A DNA stretch of 64,000 bases from Paraphysoderma sedebokerense. Taxonomy: Eukaryota; Blastocladiomycota; Physodermatomycetes; Physodermatales; Physodermataceae. Where the stretch lies: assembly GCA_025602915.1 (NCBI GenBank), contig JAHLJZ010000004.1:186001-250000 (forward strand). The letters run 5' to 3'. Both the position numbers and the translations under genes were made by a program. Shown here piece after piece: positions 1 through 11,316 of the stretch (the stretch's first letter is position 1; each line of letters begins with the position of its first letter). A model generated the notes under the pieces. That model did not search any database and was not told where the DNA came from. It was given only the letters and a program-made list of their open reading frames with translations.

Positions 1-336
1 AAAAAAATAACATCTAAAGCGATAAACAAAAATTCATGCTTATCAAAAAACATCTCATATCCAATCGAAAACGTCTACTACGTTACTTGTCTTTTGCGAT
101 TCGCAAATTGTTCGAATCTGCATTAACATATCTGAACTCCCAAAGCAAAAGAAACTAACGAGTTATAAATTGGGTATAAATAAGAGATACGAAATGATTG
201 AATTACGGCATCGCTGTGTTGATTTCTTGGTAATATGTGATACAATTACACATGACTTCCCAATTTTGTTTAATGAAAAGGACAGATGAAGAAAACGGAT
301 TGATCAAGGTGTTGAGACGGAGGTAGTCAATCATAT

Positions 337-3300
337 TTAGCATTTTTGCAATGCACACGAATTATTTTCTGCGCCTTCTCCTCGTTGCTGATCAATGCGA
401 ATCACGCTGGGATGCTCTGATGAATGCTGTATCGATACTCTTTTTGCTCCATTAATGTGTGCAGAAGCATCTTTCGGCTGTTCGTTCGCGGTTTTCGTAT
501 CCGACTCCTTCGTTACTTTATCCACTTTCTGCTCAACAGGGGCAATCTTCTTGATTTCAGTTGGCGGAGCTTTTTTCATCACTTGAGGTTTACCATCTTT
601 CTCTTTCTTAAGGTTACCACTTTTTAAACTCTTTCCCCACCATTCATAATCAATCAAAGCTTGAATGGAACCCCATTCCACGATTTTCGTTTCCAGCCAT
701 TTCAAATTGATAGGTTTGGAGATGAAATCGTTACAACCTGCTGTTAAAGCGTTGGTTCGATCTTCTCTTGATGACGAAGCAGTCAAGGCGACAATAATAC
801 TGGGACAACGAGGGCGACAGGATGCGGCAGTAATCTGGGGAGAAGACATAACTGGTAAGGGAGAGGGGCGACTTGGCGTTGTCGGAGTGATGGGGGAGCC
901 AGGACTGGAAGGCGAATATCGAATAGTTTCTTTTTCAAACGCCCGAATTTGTCGAGTTGCTACGAATTCGTTTTTCGTTAGGGCTGCTTGTTTTAGCTGT
1001 CGAAAAAGAAGAATCCAAAATATTTACCTTCGATACCATCCATTAGAGGCAATTGAATGTCCATCAACACCAGGTGGAACGAATCTTGCTTAAATTTCCT
1101 TACAGCTTCTAAACCGTCGCTTGCCACTGAATGCTTGATACCACGTTTTCGTAAGAAAGCAATCAGAATTGCTTGATTAATAGGATTATCTGATGTAAAT
1201 CTGGTTAGTATATCTTGTCCAAAAACATGTAGTCACTGATGATATGAGTAGTACCTTCTACGATCAAGACATTGATGGGGGGACTGACTTTCCTCTTTTT
1301 CACACTCTTTTCCAACGCATCACCTATAACAGCCGAGCCTGTTAATCCCCTATTCATATCCACGCCCAATTTCATTCGACCCAAATCCATGGTATCTTTG
1401 AGTTGATGCAACTTTTCGGCATCGCCGGTGCTACTGCGTCTGGGGGAAATAGGTGGCGATGGAATTGCAATGGGCGAGTATACTTGTGATATTAACAGGT
1501 CGTTGGCTGACGGGGCCGAAACCTCTGGTGATTCCTCAGACACCGTATAGCGACGGGAGAGAGTGGGCACCGGGGATTTTTCAACAGGTGACAAATTGAG
1601 TGATTTCAGTGAAGATTGGGATAAGGCCGGTTGATTCATTGAAGCATTATTAATATGGTTTCGTTGAGACGTGCGATTTTTCTGGACTTTACGGAAATGC
1701 GTGACGGTATGGTCTAGAGTCGAAAACAACTTGAATTTGTTGACCGGATAGGTAATGAGCGACAGTAAGGGAATCTCGTGAAAAGAAGCTGTGCTCGCTT
1801 GTATCAATGACGCCAGAATCTCTTGAATAGATTCAATAGTTTTGTTGTAAGCTGACACTGGTACCGTCATCACGATATTGTTGGGATGTGACATGGCCGA
1901 AATTTGCCGATAATTGCGATGCAAGATGGCTTTCAGGAGTTCCATATCGTTGTCAATGAATGCAACATGGGCAGTAGAAGAGGTATCAGGAACAATTGAT
2001 TGTGTTTCCGGAGGAGATTGCATGACTTCTTTAACATCGATTGCAGTAACGTGAGCCCCGGCTTTGGTCATTCTTTCTTGGATGTAATACATCATGTACC
2101 GAGACTCACTAACTTCGTGATTCGTGAAAACGATGACATCCAAACCGCGGATTGACTCGCAGAAGTGCGAAAGTTTTTGTTGCTTCAAGTTATAAAATGA
2201 TCGATCTCTCCTCTTCATAGGCAGATCAAATTGAAGTGTGGTGACGTTATCCATAGTAATTGATGAGGCATTGTCGATGCCAGTTTGAGACAGTAATCGG
2301 CCCATGTACGTTTCGGAGGTAAAATCGAATATATCGGTGGCCACAAGGTTGGTGATAGATACAGTGAATTTAACAAGTTGCAATCCATCTTGAACGGATG
2401 TCGAAACATTTTTGGATGACTTTTGATAAGTGTCGGAAGATACATCTGCAATATTGACACTAAACTTTATCGAGCCATGCTGCGAAGACGTGATACCAAT
2501 TCCGAGGATGATCATCAGGATTCGGCGTAAATTGCCTTCGTCACCCTCAACCAGGAGAACGGGGACATCCATGTTCTGAAATTCGAGGCAAAGGTTGACA
2601 TTCCTTTCTTCGGCTTTTTTCGCAAACTGAAAGAAAGACGCGATCCCGTTAGACCTTTTGCCCACAAAACAGTGACCATGTGCTACTCCAGAATGGAGAG
2701 TCTTACGTACCACATCCAGCATTCGCTGCATCATTTGTGGAAGATTGAATACACTATACGGTAAACTGTGCGTTGTCGGTTGAGGCATCGAGAACTTTGT
2801 TAAAATGTGCTCCATATTTCGAACACATAGATCGATATTGCTCATCAAATCCTTTTGCATTGTTTTAAGGATTTCCATTGTTATTAACGTCTGCTTTTTC
2901 GATATCGATTCGTAGAATGCGATGGCATCAAAAATTTGATCCACGGTGTTAAGCAACTCGGGTACCGAAGACAACTGACCGTGTCGAGCTTCGGTATCCT
3001 GCGGACCATCAAGAGCAGGGCCAAGGGATTTTGTGCTGTCGAGTTTCTTCCTTCCTAAAGAAGTCAGGTCTTCGGAAGAAGATTCTTGTTGACCCCTGCG
3101 CTTGCGCTGTCGCAAGCGAGATTGCTTTAGGGGCGTACAAAGGTACCACACAAGGCAAATGAAGAAAACATCATGGGGCCACACCAGAGAAAAGAGGGCC
3201 TGCCAACCTAATCCGTGGCCACCGATGTGGATGAACAAAAACACTCTAGTGACAGCAAGTTTGAGGAGACTAAAGCAGGACTGCGAGTTGATACGAAAGG

Positions 3301-3625
3301 AGGGGGCAGTATTGAACAGAGTATAAATTATTCTTGCGACAGCTAAAGAATACACGGCGAAGAAGATATTGACGACTAAATGTAGATCATGAATCTTGGA
3401 TTGAGAGGCTTTGTACGATTCGGCCAAAGTGAGAGCGAAATTGTAGAACACAAGTGCAGAGACTGTAATTTTAGCTCGTCTGACGTAGGGGTTGTAGGGA
3501 AGTTGGGGAGATGCGGGGGCAACGTCATGAAACCACAAGGCATGCCAAGGAGGGAGGCAGAGGGAAGGGGAGGTAGAGGATGTGGTGGAGGAGGAGGACG
3601 GAGATGAGGTTGGGATGGGGGGCAT
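337..3625 (-). CDS. SSK1: Ssk1-type response regulator with membrane-anchored, degenerate histidine-kinase-like N-terminus
   Basis: Three exons, 3625-1255, 1189-1028 and 959-337, join in frame to about 1051 aa. The C-terminal receiver domain is intact: acidic VEDN start near residue 790, phosphoacceptor Asp near 834 in LMDIQLP, Thr in ALTASS, Lys in SKPIN. The signature GCNDFISKPINLKWLE and the WGSIQALID tail are typical of Ssk1, the regulator that activates the HOG MAPK cascade below a histidine phosphotransfer protein. The N-terminus is unusual. Residues about 50-165 hold several hydrophobic, probably membrane-spanning segments. Around residues 280-400 there is a stretch resembling a histidine-kinase ATPase domain (EGDEGNLRRIL), but the N-box Asn is replaced in ILGIGIT and I see no H-box. 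It therefore looks like a hybrid kinase that lost catalysis and kept an Ssk1 receiver. The function of the N-terminus is inference. Confidence 0.85.
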
Positions 3626-6600
3626 GCTCAGAGTGGTATTGAGAGATGCGTGGTATATCTATTAGATATGGATGGGTGAATCCAGCTATGTACAGATCTT
3701 GGCCGTGCAGGAGGCCCGAGTAGGAGATGTGGCCGAGGATGACGACAAGAGGAGTGTTGATGGGCCGTAGTCGGAGTGTGGGTGTGGATCCGGAATGCTA
3801 CGCTAATATACACAGTGTGAGGCTCGGATGTGCGACGAGGGAATGAGGAATGAGGAACGAGGAAGGTACGGATAGTAAGGAACGCCAAGACACAGTAAAA
3901 AACCGGCCGGCCGATGGTCACTCGCTTCGATCTGATCGTTGTCCTCTCAAGCTGCTCCCCATTCCTCCCCCCGCATACACCCGCACAATCATTCACAATC
4001 ACACACAATTCATTAACAATGTGGAGTGATACACCGCAACCCCCGCCCGTCGTCGCACCTAGCTCTCCCACAATGCCCCTCCATGCGGCCGCTCTTCCGC
4101 CCTGTTCCCCGCCAGTCATCATTTTCTTTTGAAACTGGCGCCATTCATCACTCTCGCGACAATATATTAACCTCATTGCTCATCTCCAATTTACCCCTCA
4201 TCATCTTGAATTCAAACTATTTCATACCCTGCAAATTGAATGCGTTCAATGCTGATTTCATGCTAAACCATCAAGTCATCCTACAAGCAGCTTTGATGGC
4301 ATCTTGCAGTATACCACCTGAAGATTTGCAGCAAGATTTACACGATAATTACTCAACTGCAAATATAGGTAGAGTTTATTGCCGGTTCATCTACACTATC
4401 AGATTAGTCACCGCATAATCTCCAGAGAACTCGTTAAAACGTTCACTGACTGCGAACTGAAATTCTTGCAAGCAAGCAACGATGGAAAGTGGAACTTCAT
4501 TAGTTCATTCCCTAGCACAAGAGAAGGCGATGACATCATCGTCCCTGTCCCCACTGAATCCATGAAAAATTACAGGCGATGCCAATCTGCAGTCGATAAG
4601 ACGTACATTGATAACGAAATCAACAGGCGGCACATGCTATATCCATCGTTCTCAAGTGACAGGCTCGCTGGCGCTGCAACCAAATCAGCATCTTTTCTGG
4701 CGGGGGGAGTTGGGGCGTAAGTCAATAGATTATAACGACAGCTTCGCGAGATTTCATCGCCGGTAGTTAATTTAAATAAAATGAAAGTAAATATTGTTGC
4801 ACGATGCAATTAACTGCTCGGAAGAGGCGGCAAGCTAAATTAAAAAGTCTCTTTCAGCGCCCCAAATCTAGTGATCTGGATTTTATCGGGAGATTCATGC
4901 ACATGGTCGTCAACATGACGCTGTTTGGTACATAGATTAACGTCACAGTGTCGAACGAATCGCTACCATTCGAATGTTTAGTTAGACATAAATTAATGAT
5001 GCGGTAGATTAAAAAGTTTGGGTCAAAGAATTGACCGGTCTCAACAGATAATGCAACCTCTAACAGTGTATTATTCCTGTCGCTTAGATCAAACATTAAT
5101 TGTCCTTATTAAAGGTTTGGCTTCATCCGCAGATGTGATCTCAGCCCCCAAATGTCAGTGTGACGATTTATTATTAACCAGATAGCGAAAATCGCACGAC
5201 AAGTGTTGAAATCTGTAAAGTCAGAGTAAGATAAATTAAAATTGATCGATCGATGGATTCAATTCCGAACACTTTCAAAAGCTCAGCCGTACATACAGCA
5301 AAGACTTTTGGATCGATCATAGTAGATTATTACAAGGGTCTCGAGCGGAAGCACTTTTATTTGAGCGGAACGGATAATTGAAAGCGGGCCAGGATTACTG
5401 TGGCTCACAACTAAGTTCCCGACTTCCAACAATCAACTGAAAAAATAGCAAATCACAATACGTATTACTCGCAAATGTACGATCCACCTACCATTGTCAA
5501 GATGTATTCAGAACAAATCAACAGATGCTTCATAATCGGTATCTTTACCACGGTTAACCATTTTGCGATTCATAAGACTGTGAAAAGCAAAAAACTACTC
5601 AAAGTTCAATCACGTCAGGTAGACTGAAAAACTATTGACGAGTAAACTTCGATGCCGTGGATACATAATAAAACAATTAAAAATGAAGAAAAAATATAGA
5701 AAGAATAGAAAAACGATGTAATTTGTGATCACCCAAATCAGTCTTCTTGTTTGGAGAAACATAGTAAGAAGACTACTGCCTGGCAACCAAACAATTTAGC
5801 GCAACTTCCTTCAACTTTGATCCATTGAACCGTTGCAATAACGTGAATCAGGTTGTACACAATGTGCGCTGAAGACATAAGGCCGGTTTTCGAATTAAAA
5901 ATAAAATAAAAGAGCGAGATCTATCATTTAGAATTTCTGCGAGCGAGGAAGTCCTTTCCGTAAGACAAAAACTGACCTCAAATCGAACGACGTGCGCGTT
6001 ACCATGGCAACTGTTAATGCTATTCTATTAGCCACTAGGTTTGCTATAAATGGTGGCAGGCGGACTAGCGATACAAAGATAATGGTTGAAATGGGCAAGA
6101 TAAATAGCATCTCCGAAACTTCTGCCATGTTCAAATCTGAGTTTTGTTAGGGCAGTACCCCCTGGCCGTTCGTAGAAGCGAAAGAGCCTGAAAACTGACT
6201 ATCTCTTCAAACGATGGCATGAATGAATAAATGAATTAAATCATAGCAGAGTATTTATTTTACTGCATATTAGATAGAAGATTTCACTACATTCAAATCG
6301 TTCATCAGCAGTAAGTCGTAAGTACGTTCGTATAGATGATGGTCCAGATTTCCATTTTCACACACGCTACGGCTCGGAGTTTTGCGTTCTGTCGCGAGAT
6401 TTGGCATTCAGCCGTGCATTGTGGTCGTTATCTTTGCGTAAAACGACTCACCACAAAACTATCTATCTATCTAGGATTACAAACACTACTGCAACAAAAC
6501 ATTCATTCGTCCAGTCATTGGATCATTTCATACCTCAAGATCGCATTATTCTCGACACTGCATTCTCACCATTGACTTGTCCATCGTCATCTTAGTATCC

Positions 6601-6666
6601 GAATTCGTTGATCATCATTGAATTTGCTATACCTCAACTCTATTCCATAAATATACAAAATATATC
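3626..6666. other. 3 kb gap without a supported gene
   Basis: This lies between the divergent starts of SSK1 and the GDP-fucose transporter. From 3626 to about 4180 the + strand is pyrimidine-rich, as in other promoters here. A GGCCGGCC palindrome lies at about 3903-3910. From 4200 onward the DNA is AT-rich with only short reading frames (for example 4379-4720 + and 5928-6134 -) that match nothing I recognise. A short CTAT repeat sits near 6459-6472. No tRNA-like A/B boxes were seen. Confidence 0.6.
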
Positions 6667-8598
6667 ATGTCGCAACAATCTAACCCAAAACTCGTCGCTT
6701 TTTCGGTCCTTTTTTATATGTTTACGGCCATTATCATGGTACATTTTCTTCCCTCCCTTCCTCTCATCTTCCTGCGCGATCAACCCACAACCATAACCGC
6801 TAATCGAACATTTTGATTGACTGTTCACTTAACATCGGAAAATAGGTCCTAGCGAATAAATCAGTTTTAAATTCAGTTCCTGATTTGCCGATTTTCTTTC
6901 TATGGCTTCAAATTATAGTGGCCGTGGTGTTGCTTCATACTGCGAAACTCATGAATTGGATCAAATTGCCGAAACTGGAAATAGGAGTAGTCCGACAATT
7001 GGTTCCTGTGAGTTCTTTTATCGACATTGCTGCCATTTTTGTTCATTTTTACTTGGTAAATTGTTGGATCGATGAAATGGTGAATTGGATAATCAATCGA
7101 TGACCACCTTGAGATTGAAGAGTTGACATCGGAATGGAAGGATACCGGTTAACGAGCAATGGAAACTAACGAAATTTATTGTCTTTCTCATACCTTATTT
7201 TATTTTTGAAATAGCTCATAGCAATTAATGTCATCGGGTTAACCATGAACACATTATGCCTTAAATACGTCGATGCCTCGATATTCCAGGTAACTAATTG
7301 AGTTTCAATGAGCATCAATTGCATTTTCTTTACAACTTCTCAAATCATGATTATCTAACAAGATTGAAAATATTGATATTGTCATTAGGTCGCTCGAGGA
7401 CTAGTACTCCCATTCACAGTTCTCTTCTCTTTCGTATTCTTGAAACAAGCGTCATCGTTCAAAGTCATTTTAGCATGCGGTCTAGTGTGTTTAGGGTTTG
7501 TCTCAGGTAACTTACATTTTCTTGCCGAGAGTCAATATAAACAGGCTTACAAGTAGTACTTCTTTTACATATGGCAATCAGGAATGATCCTTCCAGCAGC
7601 CGCTACCCCCACAAACGTTACTCTTTTGGGCATTTTCTACGGGTTTCTGTCGTCAGTAACAACAGCTATACATGCAATCATAATTAAAAAGTCACATAAT
7701 ATAGTCAAAAGTACCCTCGATCTAGCTTATTACAATAACTTGCTGAGCTCGATAGGATTGATTCCGTTGGTTTGGATGAATGGTGAATTCGGAATGTAAG
7801 TATTGTTTCAATCCTCACCCTCTCTGCGACGAAATTAATATGTAATCAACTTTCTCTGTAGTGCCTACAATACGTTCTTTGATTTATCAGCAACGCTAGG
7901 CGCATCAGCCGACGAATCAGAGCCGGTTGAAAATCATATTCAGAGTTTTCTTGTGGGATTGATCATCACGGTAGTTTTCTCGTCCTTGGATGTTCTTTTA
8001 GAAAGCTAGATTCTCACATAGGAGTTGATTCTGTTAGGGATTCTTTGGATTTATGATTAATATCGCAGGGTTTCTACAGATCAAAGTGGTGCGTCTTCTT
8101 ACTATCACTTTGGGCATGTTTTGTTCGATCTCTTACTGACTCTAAATGTATAACTATTGTATTAGACATCTCCTGTCACGCATATGATTAGTTCAGCCGT
8201 ACGCGGAGTGTAAGTTTTGATTTCGCCTTCTATATCACTATCTCCTCACCATTTTCGTTTTCAACCAGTTCTAATCATATTTCTCCTCAATCACCAGACT
8301 TCAAACTCTCTTGGCACTATTCCTATTTTCCGAACCTCTCACTCAAGCCCGCGTTCTGGGGATTCTATTCATACTATCTGGATCCACAATGTACACTTAC
8401 TTCCGTGCTCAAGAAAACTTGCAAAAGAGTCTAGAGAATTCAAGTCTACCTATATACGTTAAAAACAATCACGGGTATACCCGCGTGGGCGGTCATAACA
8501 ATGTGAGGACAGATCAAAATCTAATGGAAAGTGATAATACCAGTTTGGCGGTCGCGGCAGAAGGAGGAAAGGATAGAGTGTTTGGTAGAGGTAATTAA
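6667..8598 (+). CDS. SLC35C1: GDP-fucose transporter, SLC35C1-like (Golgi nucleotide-sugar antiporter)
   Basis: Nine exons (6667-6738, 6846-7007, 7215-7289, 7389-7506, 7582-7795, 7862-7970, 8038-8088, 8166-8209, 8298-8598) give 381 aa, close to the usual family length. The protein is almost wholly hydrophobic, as expected for ten membrane segments. Family-type stretches include NTLCLKYVDASIFQVARGL, LKQASSF, TTAIHAI, FYNN-like AYYNN, GLQIK-like GFLQIKVTSP and the C-terminal STMYTYFRAQE. Members bring GDP-fucose into the Golgi for glycan fucosylation. The related UDP-sugar and triose-phosphate translocators are the alternative assignment, but the spacing of these motifs fits SLC35C1 best. The C-terminal tail of about 70 residues is polar and probably cytosolic. 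Confidence 0.8.
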
Positions 8599-9231
8599 TG
8601 GATTAATATGTGGTGATGAATAATTTATTTTGCAATGTATTTATTGTATATAAATAATACCTTTCAATCATTAACTTGGGTATCATCAGGTAGATTACGG
8701 CATGAGCCGATGTATATCAGGTGTGCTTGGAAAGTAAGGCAGAATCGGAAATTAACGGGGAGAAATTACAAATAGTGATATCTTAATACTGTTTCCAACA
8801 TTGCCAGATGTATCGAAATCATGAATGTATTCTGTTGACAGATGAACTCTTTTCAATTTTCTTCGATGCATATTCAGTTTCTCTGTTTTATAATTTCATT
8901 ACCTACGCAAATTACGACGTACAATCAGAGCAAGTGACATGAAACGGATTATCTACGAATCTTAATTCATACCATGGTATTATTACAACCACGCAGAAAA
9001 TTGCCCTACGAGCCCACTTTCTGGAGCCGAGTGACTAATTCCTTCATCGACTCAAAATTATACCTTATCCATCGTTTTTCAATTCGATTAACTAACACCA
9101 TTGATGGCACGATATAACACTATTTACAGTAGAATTAGGAAAACTGATTTACAACTATAATGAAGGAAGCGAAAGACAGCAAGTTTCGAGTTAAAGAAAT
9201 TGCAGGTAAAATTGGCCGGGGACAGTCCGTA
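8599..9231. other. Convergent 3' intergenic region
   Basis: AT-rich DNA between the stop of the GDP-fucose transporter and the stop of the UQCC3-like gene, containing AATAAT/ATAAATA runs suited to polyadenylation near 8620-8660. No gene seen. Confidence 0.5.
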
Positions 9232-9680
9232 TTACTTAGAGGTCGGTTTTACGTCCTATTTTCAATAATTTCACATAAAGCGTTAGATAATTGTACATTC
9301 AATATTATCTTTGCCAAATGCGATGAAATATATATGACAATGACAGGCAAGCAAAGCAAAGTGTATAAGGATAACGAACCCATATTGGCCGATCACTATT
9401 GGCATTTTCGAATATCGTTTTCATTAACATTCTATTCTTCTCTTTCGATTCATTAATAGATTCAGCTGAAGCGTTCAATAAATGTGGTGGAATTTTCTAC
9501 ATGATGTAAAATTTAGAGTTAGTGCTGCTGAAATTCGATCGGTGTTAAGGCCCACGGAAAGATTGAAAAATATCATACTTCTTTGAGCGCAGATTCGGTA
9601 GGAACAGTATAAACCATTAATCCATAACCGACTGCCATAATGACAGTTCCGGCGAGGAGTCCCTTGAATAATTGAGACAT
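9232..9680 (-). CDS. UQCC3: Mitochondrial complex III assembly factor, UQCC3/Cbp4-like
   Basis: A small three-exon gene (9680-9579, 9496-9380, 9255-9232) predicting about 80 aa. An N-terminal membrane segment (LLAGTVIMAVGYGLMVYTV) is followed by a P-T/G-x-x turn (VPTESALKE), a charged helix and a terminal SDRPIW. This is the order seen in UQCC3 and fungal Cbp4, inner-membrane factors needed to assemble cytochrome bc1. The second intron begins GTTCGT, a donor used elsewhere in the window, and contains CTAAC. If it is not spliced, the frame runs on to a stop at 9305-9307 and gives 97 aa. The start at 9680 was chosen because it directly precedes the membrane helix; an in-frame ATG lies further upstream at 9755. 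It is divergent from ETFB with 194 bp between starts, and both products are mitochondrial. Confidence 0.65.
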
Positions 9681-9874
9681 AATTGTTTGATGAATGTATG
9701 ATTGATCGAGTGGAATTAAAATGGTTGCTTTTTCGTTCATATTGAAGAAACACACGTGACTCTGGATCGTGTGTTTTCAACCAGTTGGGGACGCCGAATT
9801 TTGCACTTTCATCCTCAGAAAAGCTTTTTGTATACTCTTATAATAATCGTTTATCTCTTTCACAAGCCAAAATT
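9681..9874. promoter_or_regulatory. Divergent promoter region UQCC3 / ETFB
   Basis: 194 bp separate the two start codons. The genes encode mitochondrial proteins on opposite strands. No specific factor site was identified; shared regulation is inference from spacing. Confidence 0.4.
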
Positions 9875-10926
9875 ATGTCGGGTCTTCGTATTCTTGTCGG
9901 TTGTAAACGAGTCATCGATTACGCCGTGAAAATTCAAGTCAACGCTTCCAAAACATGGGTCGATACGAACGTAAAACACTCGTTAAATCCTTTTGATGAA
10001 ATCGCCGTCGAAGAAGCCGTCCGTCTTAAAGAAAAAAATCCTAAAGCAGTTAAAGAAATTATTGCAGTATCTTGCGGTCCCCCTAAATGTCAAGAAACTT
10101 TGAGAACGGCGTTGGCTATGGGTGCTGATAAAGCGATTCATGTTGAAATACCCGAGGCTGATGAACAAAAATTGCAACCGTTGGCCGTTGCTAAATTGTT
10201 TAAGGCTATTGTGGAAAAAGAAAAATTGGACTTGGTCATCTTAGGAAAGCAGGCTATCGATGATGATGCTAATCAGACAGGTCAAATGTTGGCTGGTTTA
10301 TTGAATTGGCCTCAGGTATGTATTTGTCATGAAAGATACTCCTTTTTCACTTACATGTTTACTTTTTAAATTCTAGAAAGGATGCTAGTAATATGTATAT
10401 CTTTAGCACTATTTTTGATTGTTCTCTCATGCTGAGAATTGAGCATTCTCTCGGTCCATTCTTTTGCAATCCTAATTAACTAATTTCTGACACGATCATG
10501 GCGCCTTCACCATTAGGGTACCTTTGCTTCCAAAGTTGAGCTCGGAGACAAGTCTCTCGAAATAACACGGGAAGTCGACGGTGGTTTAGAAACAATCAAA
10601 ACAAAAATACCTGCCGTTGTAACCGCCGATTTACGGTAGGTTCAAGAATAATTCAGTCGCGCTTGATGAGTTCCTTCATTAACACCTTCATTCCTTTTTC
10701 TACTTTATACAGTCTTAATCAACCCCGTTTTGCCACCCTTCCTAATATTATGAAGGCGAAGAAGAAGCCCCTTCAGAAATTAACGCCGAAAGATTTAAAT
10801 GTCGATATTACTCCTCGTCTTGAAGTTTTACAAGTCACAGAACCACCAAAAAGACAGGGCGGAAAGAAGGTGAAGGATGTAGACGAGTTAATAGACAAAT
10901 TGAAGAATGAAGCTAAAGTTATTTAG
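9875..10926 (+). CDS. ETFB: Electron transfer flavoprotein beta subunit
   Basis: Three exons (9875-10315, 10517-10635, 10713-10926) give 257 aa, the normal ETF-beta length. The start [20 protein letters not shown] is the standard N-terminus, and the family signature around residues 120-150 ([20 protein letters not shown], then LLNWPQGTFA) binds AMP/FAD-domain features. The C-terminus has [19 protein letters not shown], including the recognition-loop region that contacts partner dehydrogenases. With ETF-alpha the protein carries electrons from acyl-CoA and other flavin dehydrogenases to ETF-ubiquinone oxidoreductase in the mitochondrial matrix. Confidence 0.95.
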
Positions 10927-11316
10927 GATGGTCACTTGAATGGGAATGATCGGAATCTTGAACAGGATGGATAATAATTTACTTTCTGATCGGAAAGTTG
11001 AAAATTGGTAGAAATAAAAGTTACATTTGTTTGATTCAAGAATCTTATAATGTATGAATAAAAAATGTTATTTCTGTCCATATTGTAAGATTTAGGCAAC
11101 TGAAGGTAGCTATGAGTCGAGGACGGATGGAAGGAGAATTTCGCCACTGGTCTGCCCAACCTTGCTTGACCTATTATTTCACTTTTACAAATACAACTAT
11201 CGCAATAATCAATAGCACATTCAAGTTCATTTACTCATTATATCTACGTTTTCCGATCGGACTCAATACTTGACTAATATTCCTTACCATCTAATTCAAT
11301 TTGCACTGACGCATGA
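10927..11316. other. Intergenic, ETFB to MYSM1
   Basis: AT-rich tandem-gene spacer holding the ETFB 3' end (AATAAA-like text near 11054) and the MYSM1 promoter. No gene seen. Confidence 0.5.

Noticed and set aside
3628-4176. 182-codon minus-strand frame upstream of SSK1
   Set aside because: Low-complexity, His/Pro/Arg-rich translation arising from a pyrimidine-rich promoter tract; no domain and no splice logic linking it to SSK1.
3914-4418. Overlapping + strand frames after the GGCCGGCC palindrome
   Set aside because: Compositionally biased, mutually overlapping, and without conserved motifs.
5928-6134. 68-codon hydrophobic minus-strand frame
   Set aside because: No family resemblance, no supporting exons, and it ends in AT-rich sequence; too weak to call a gene.
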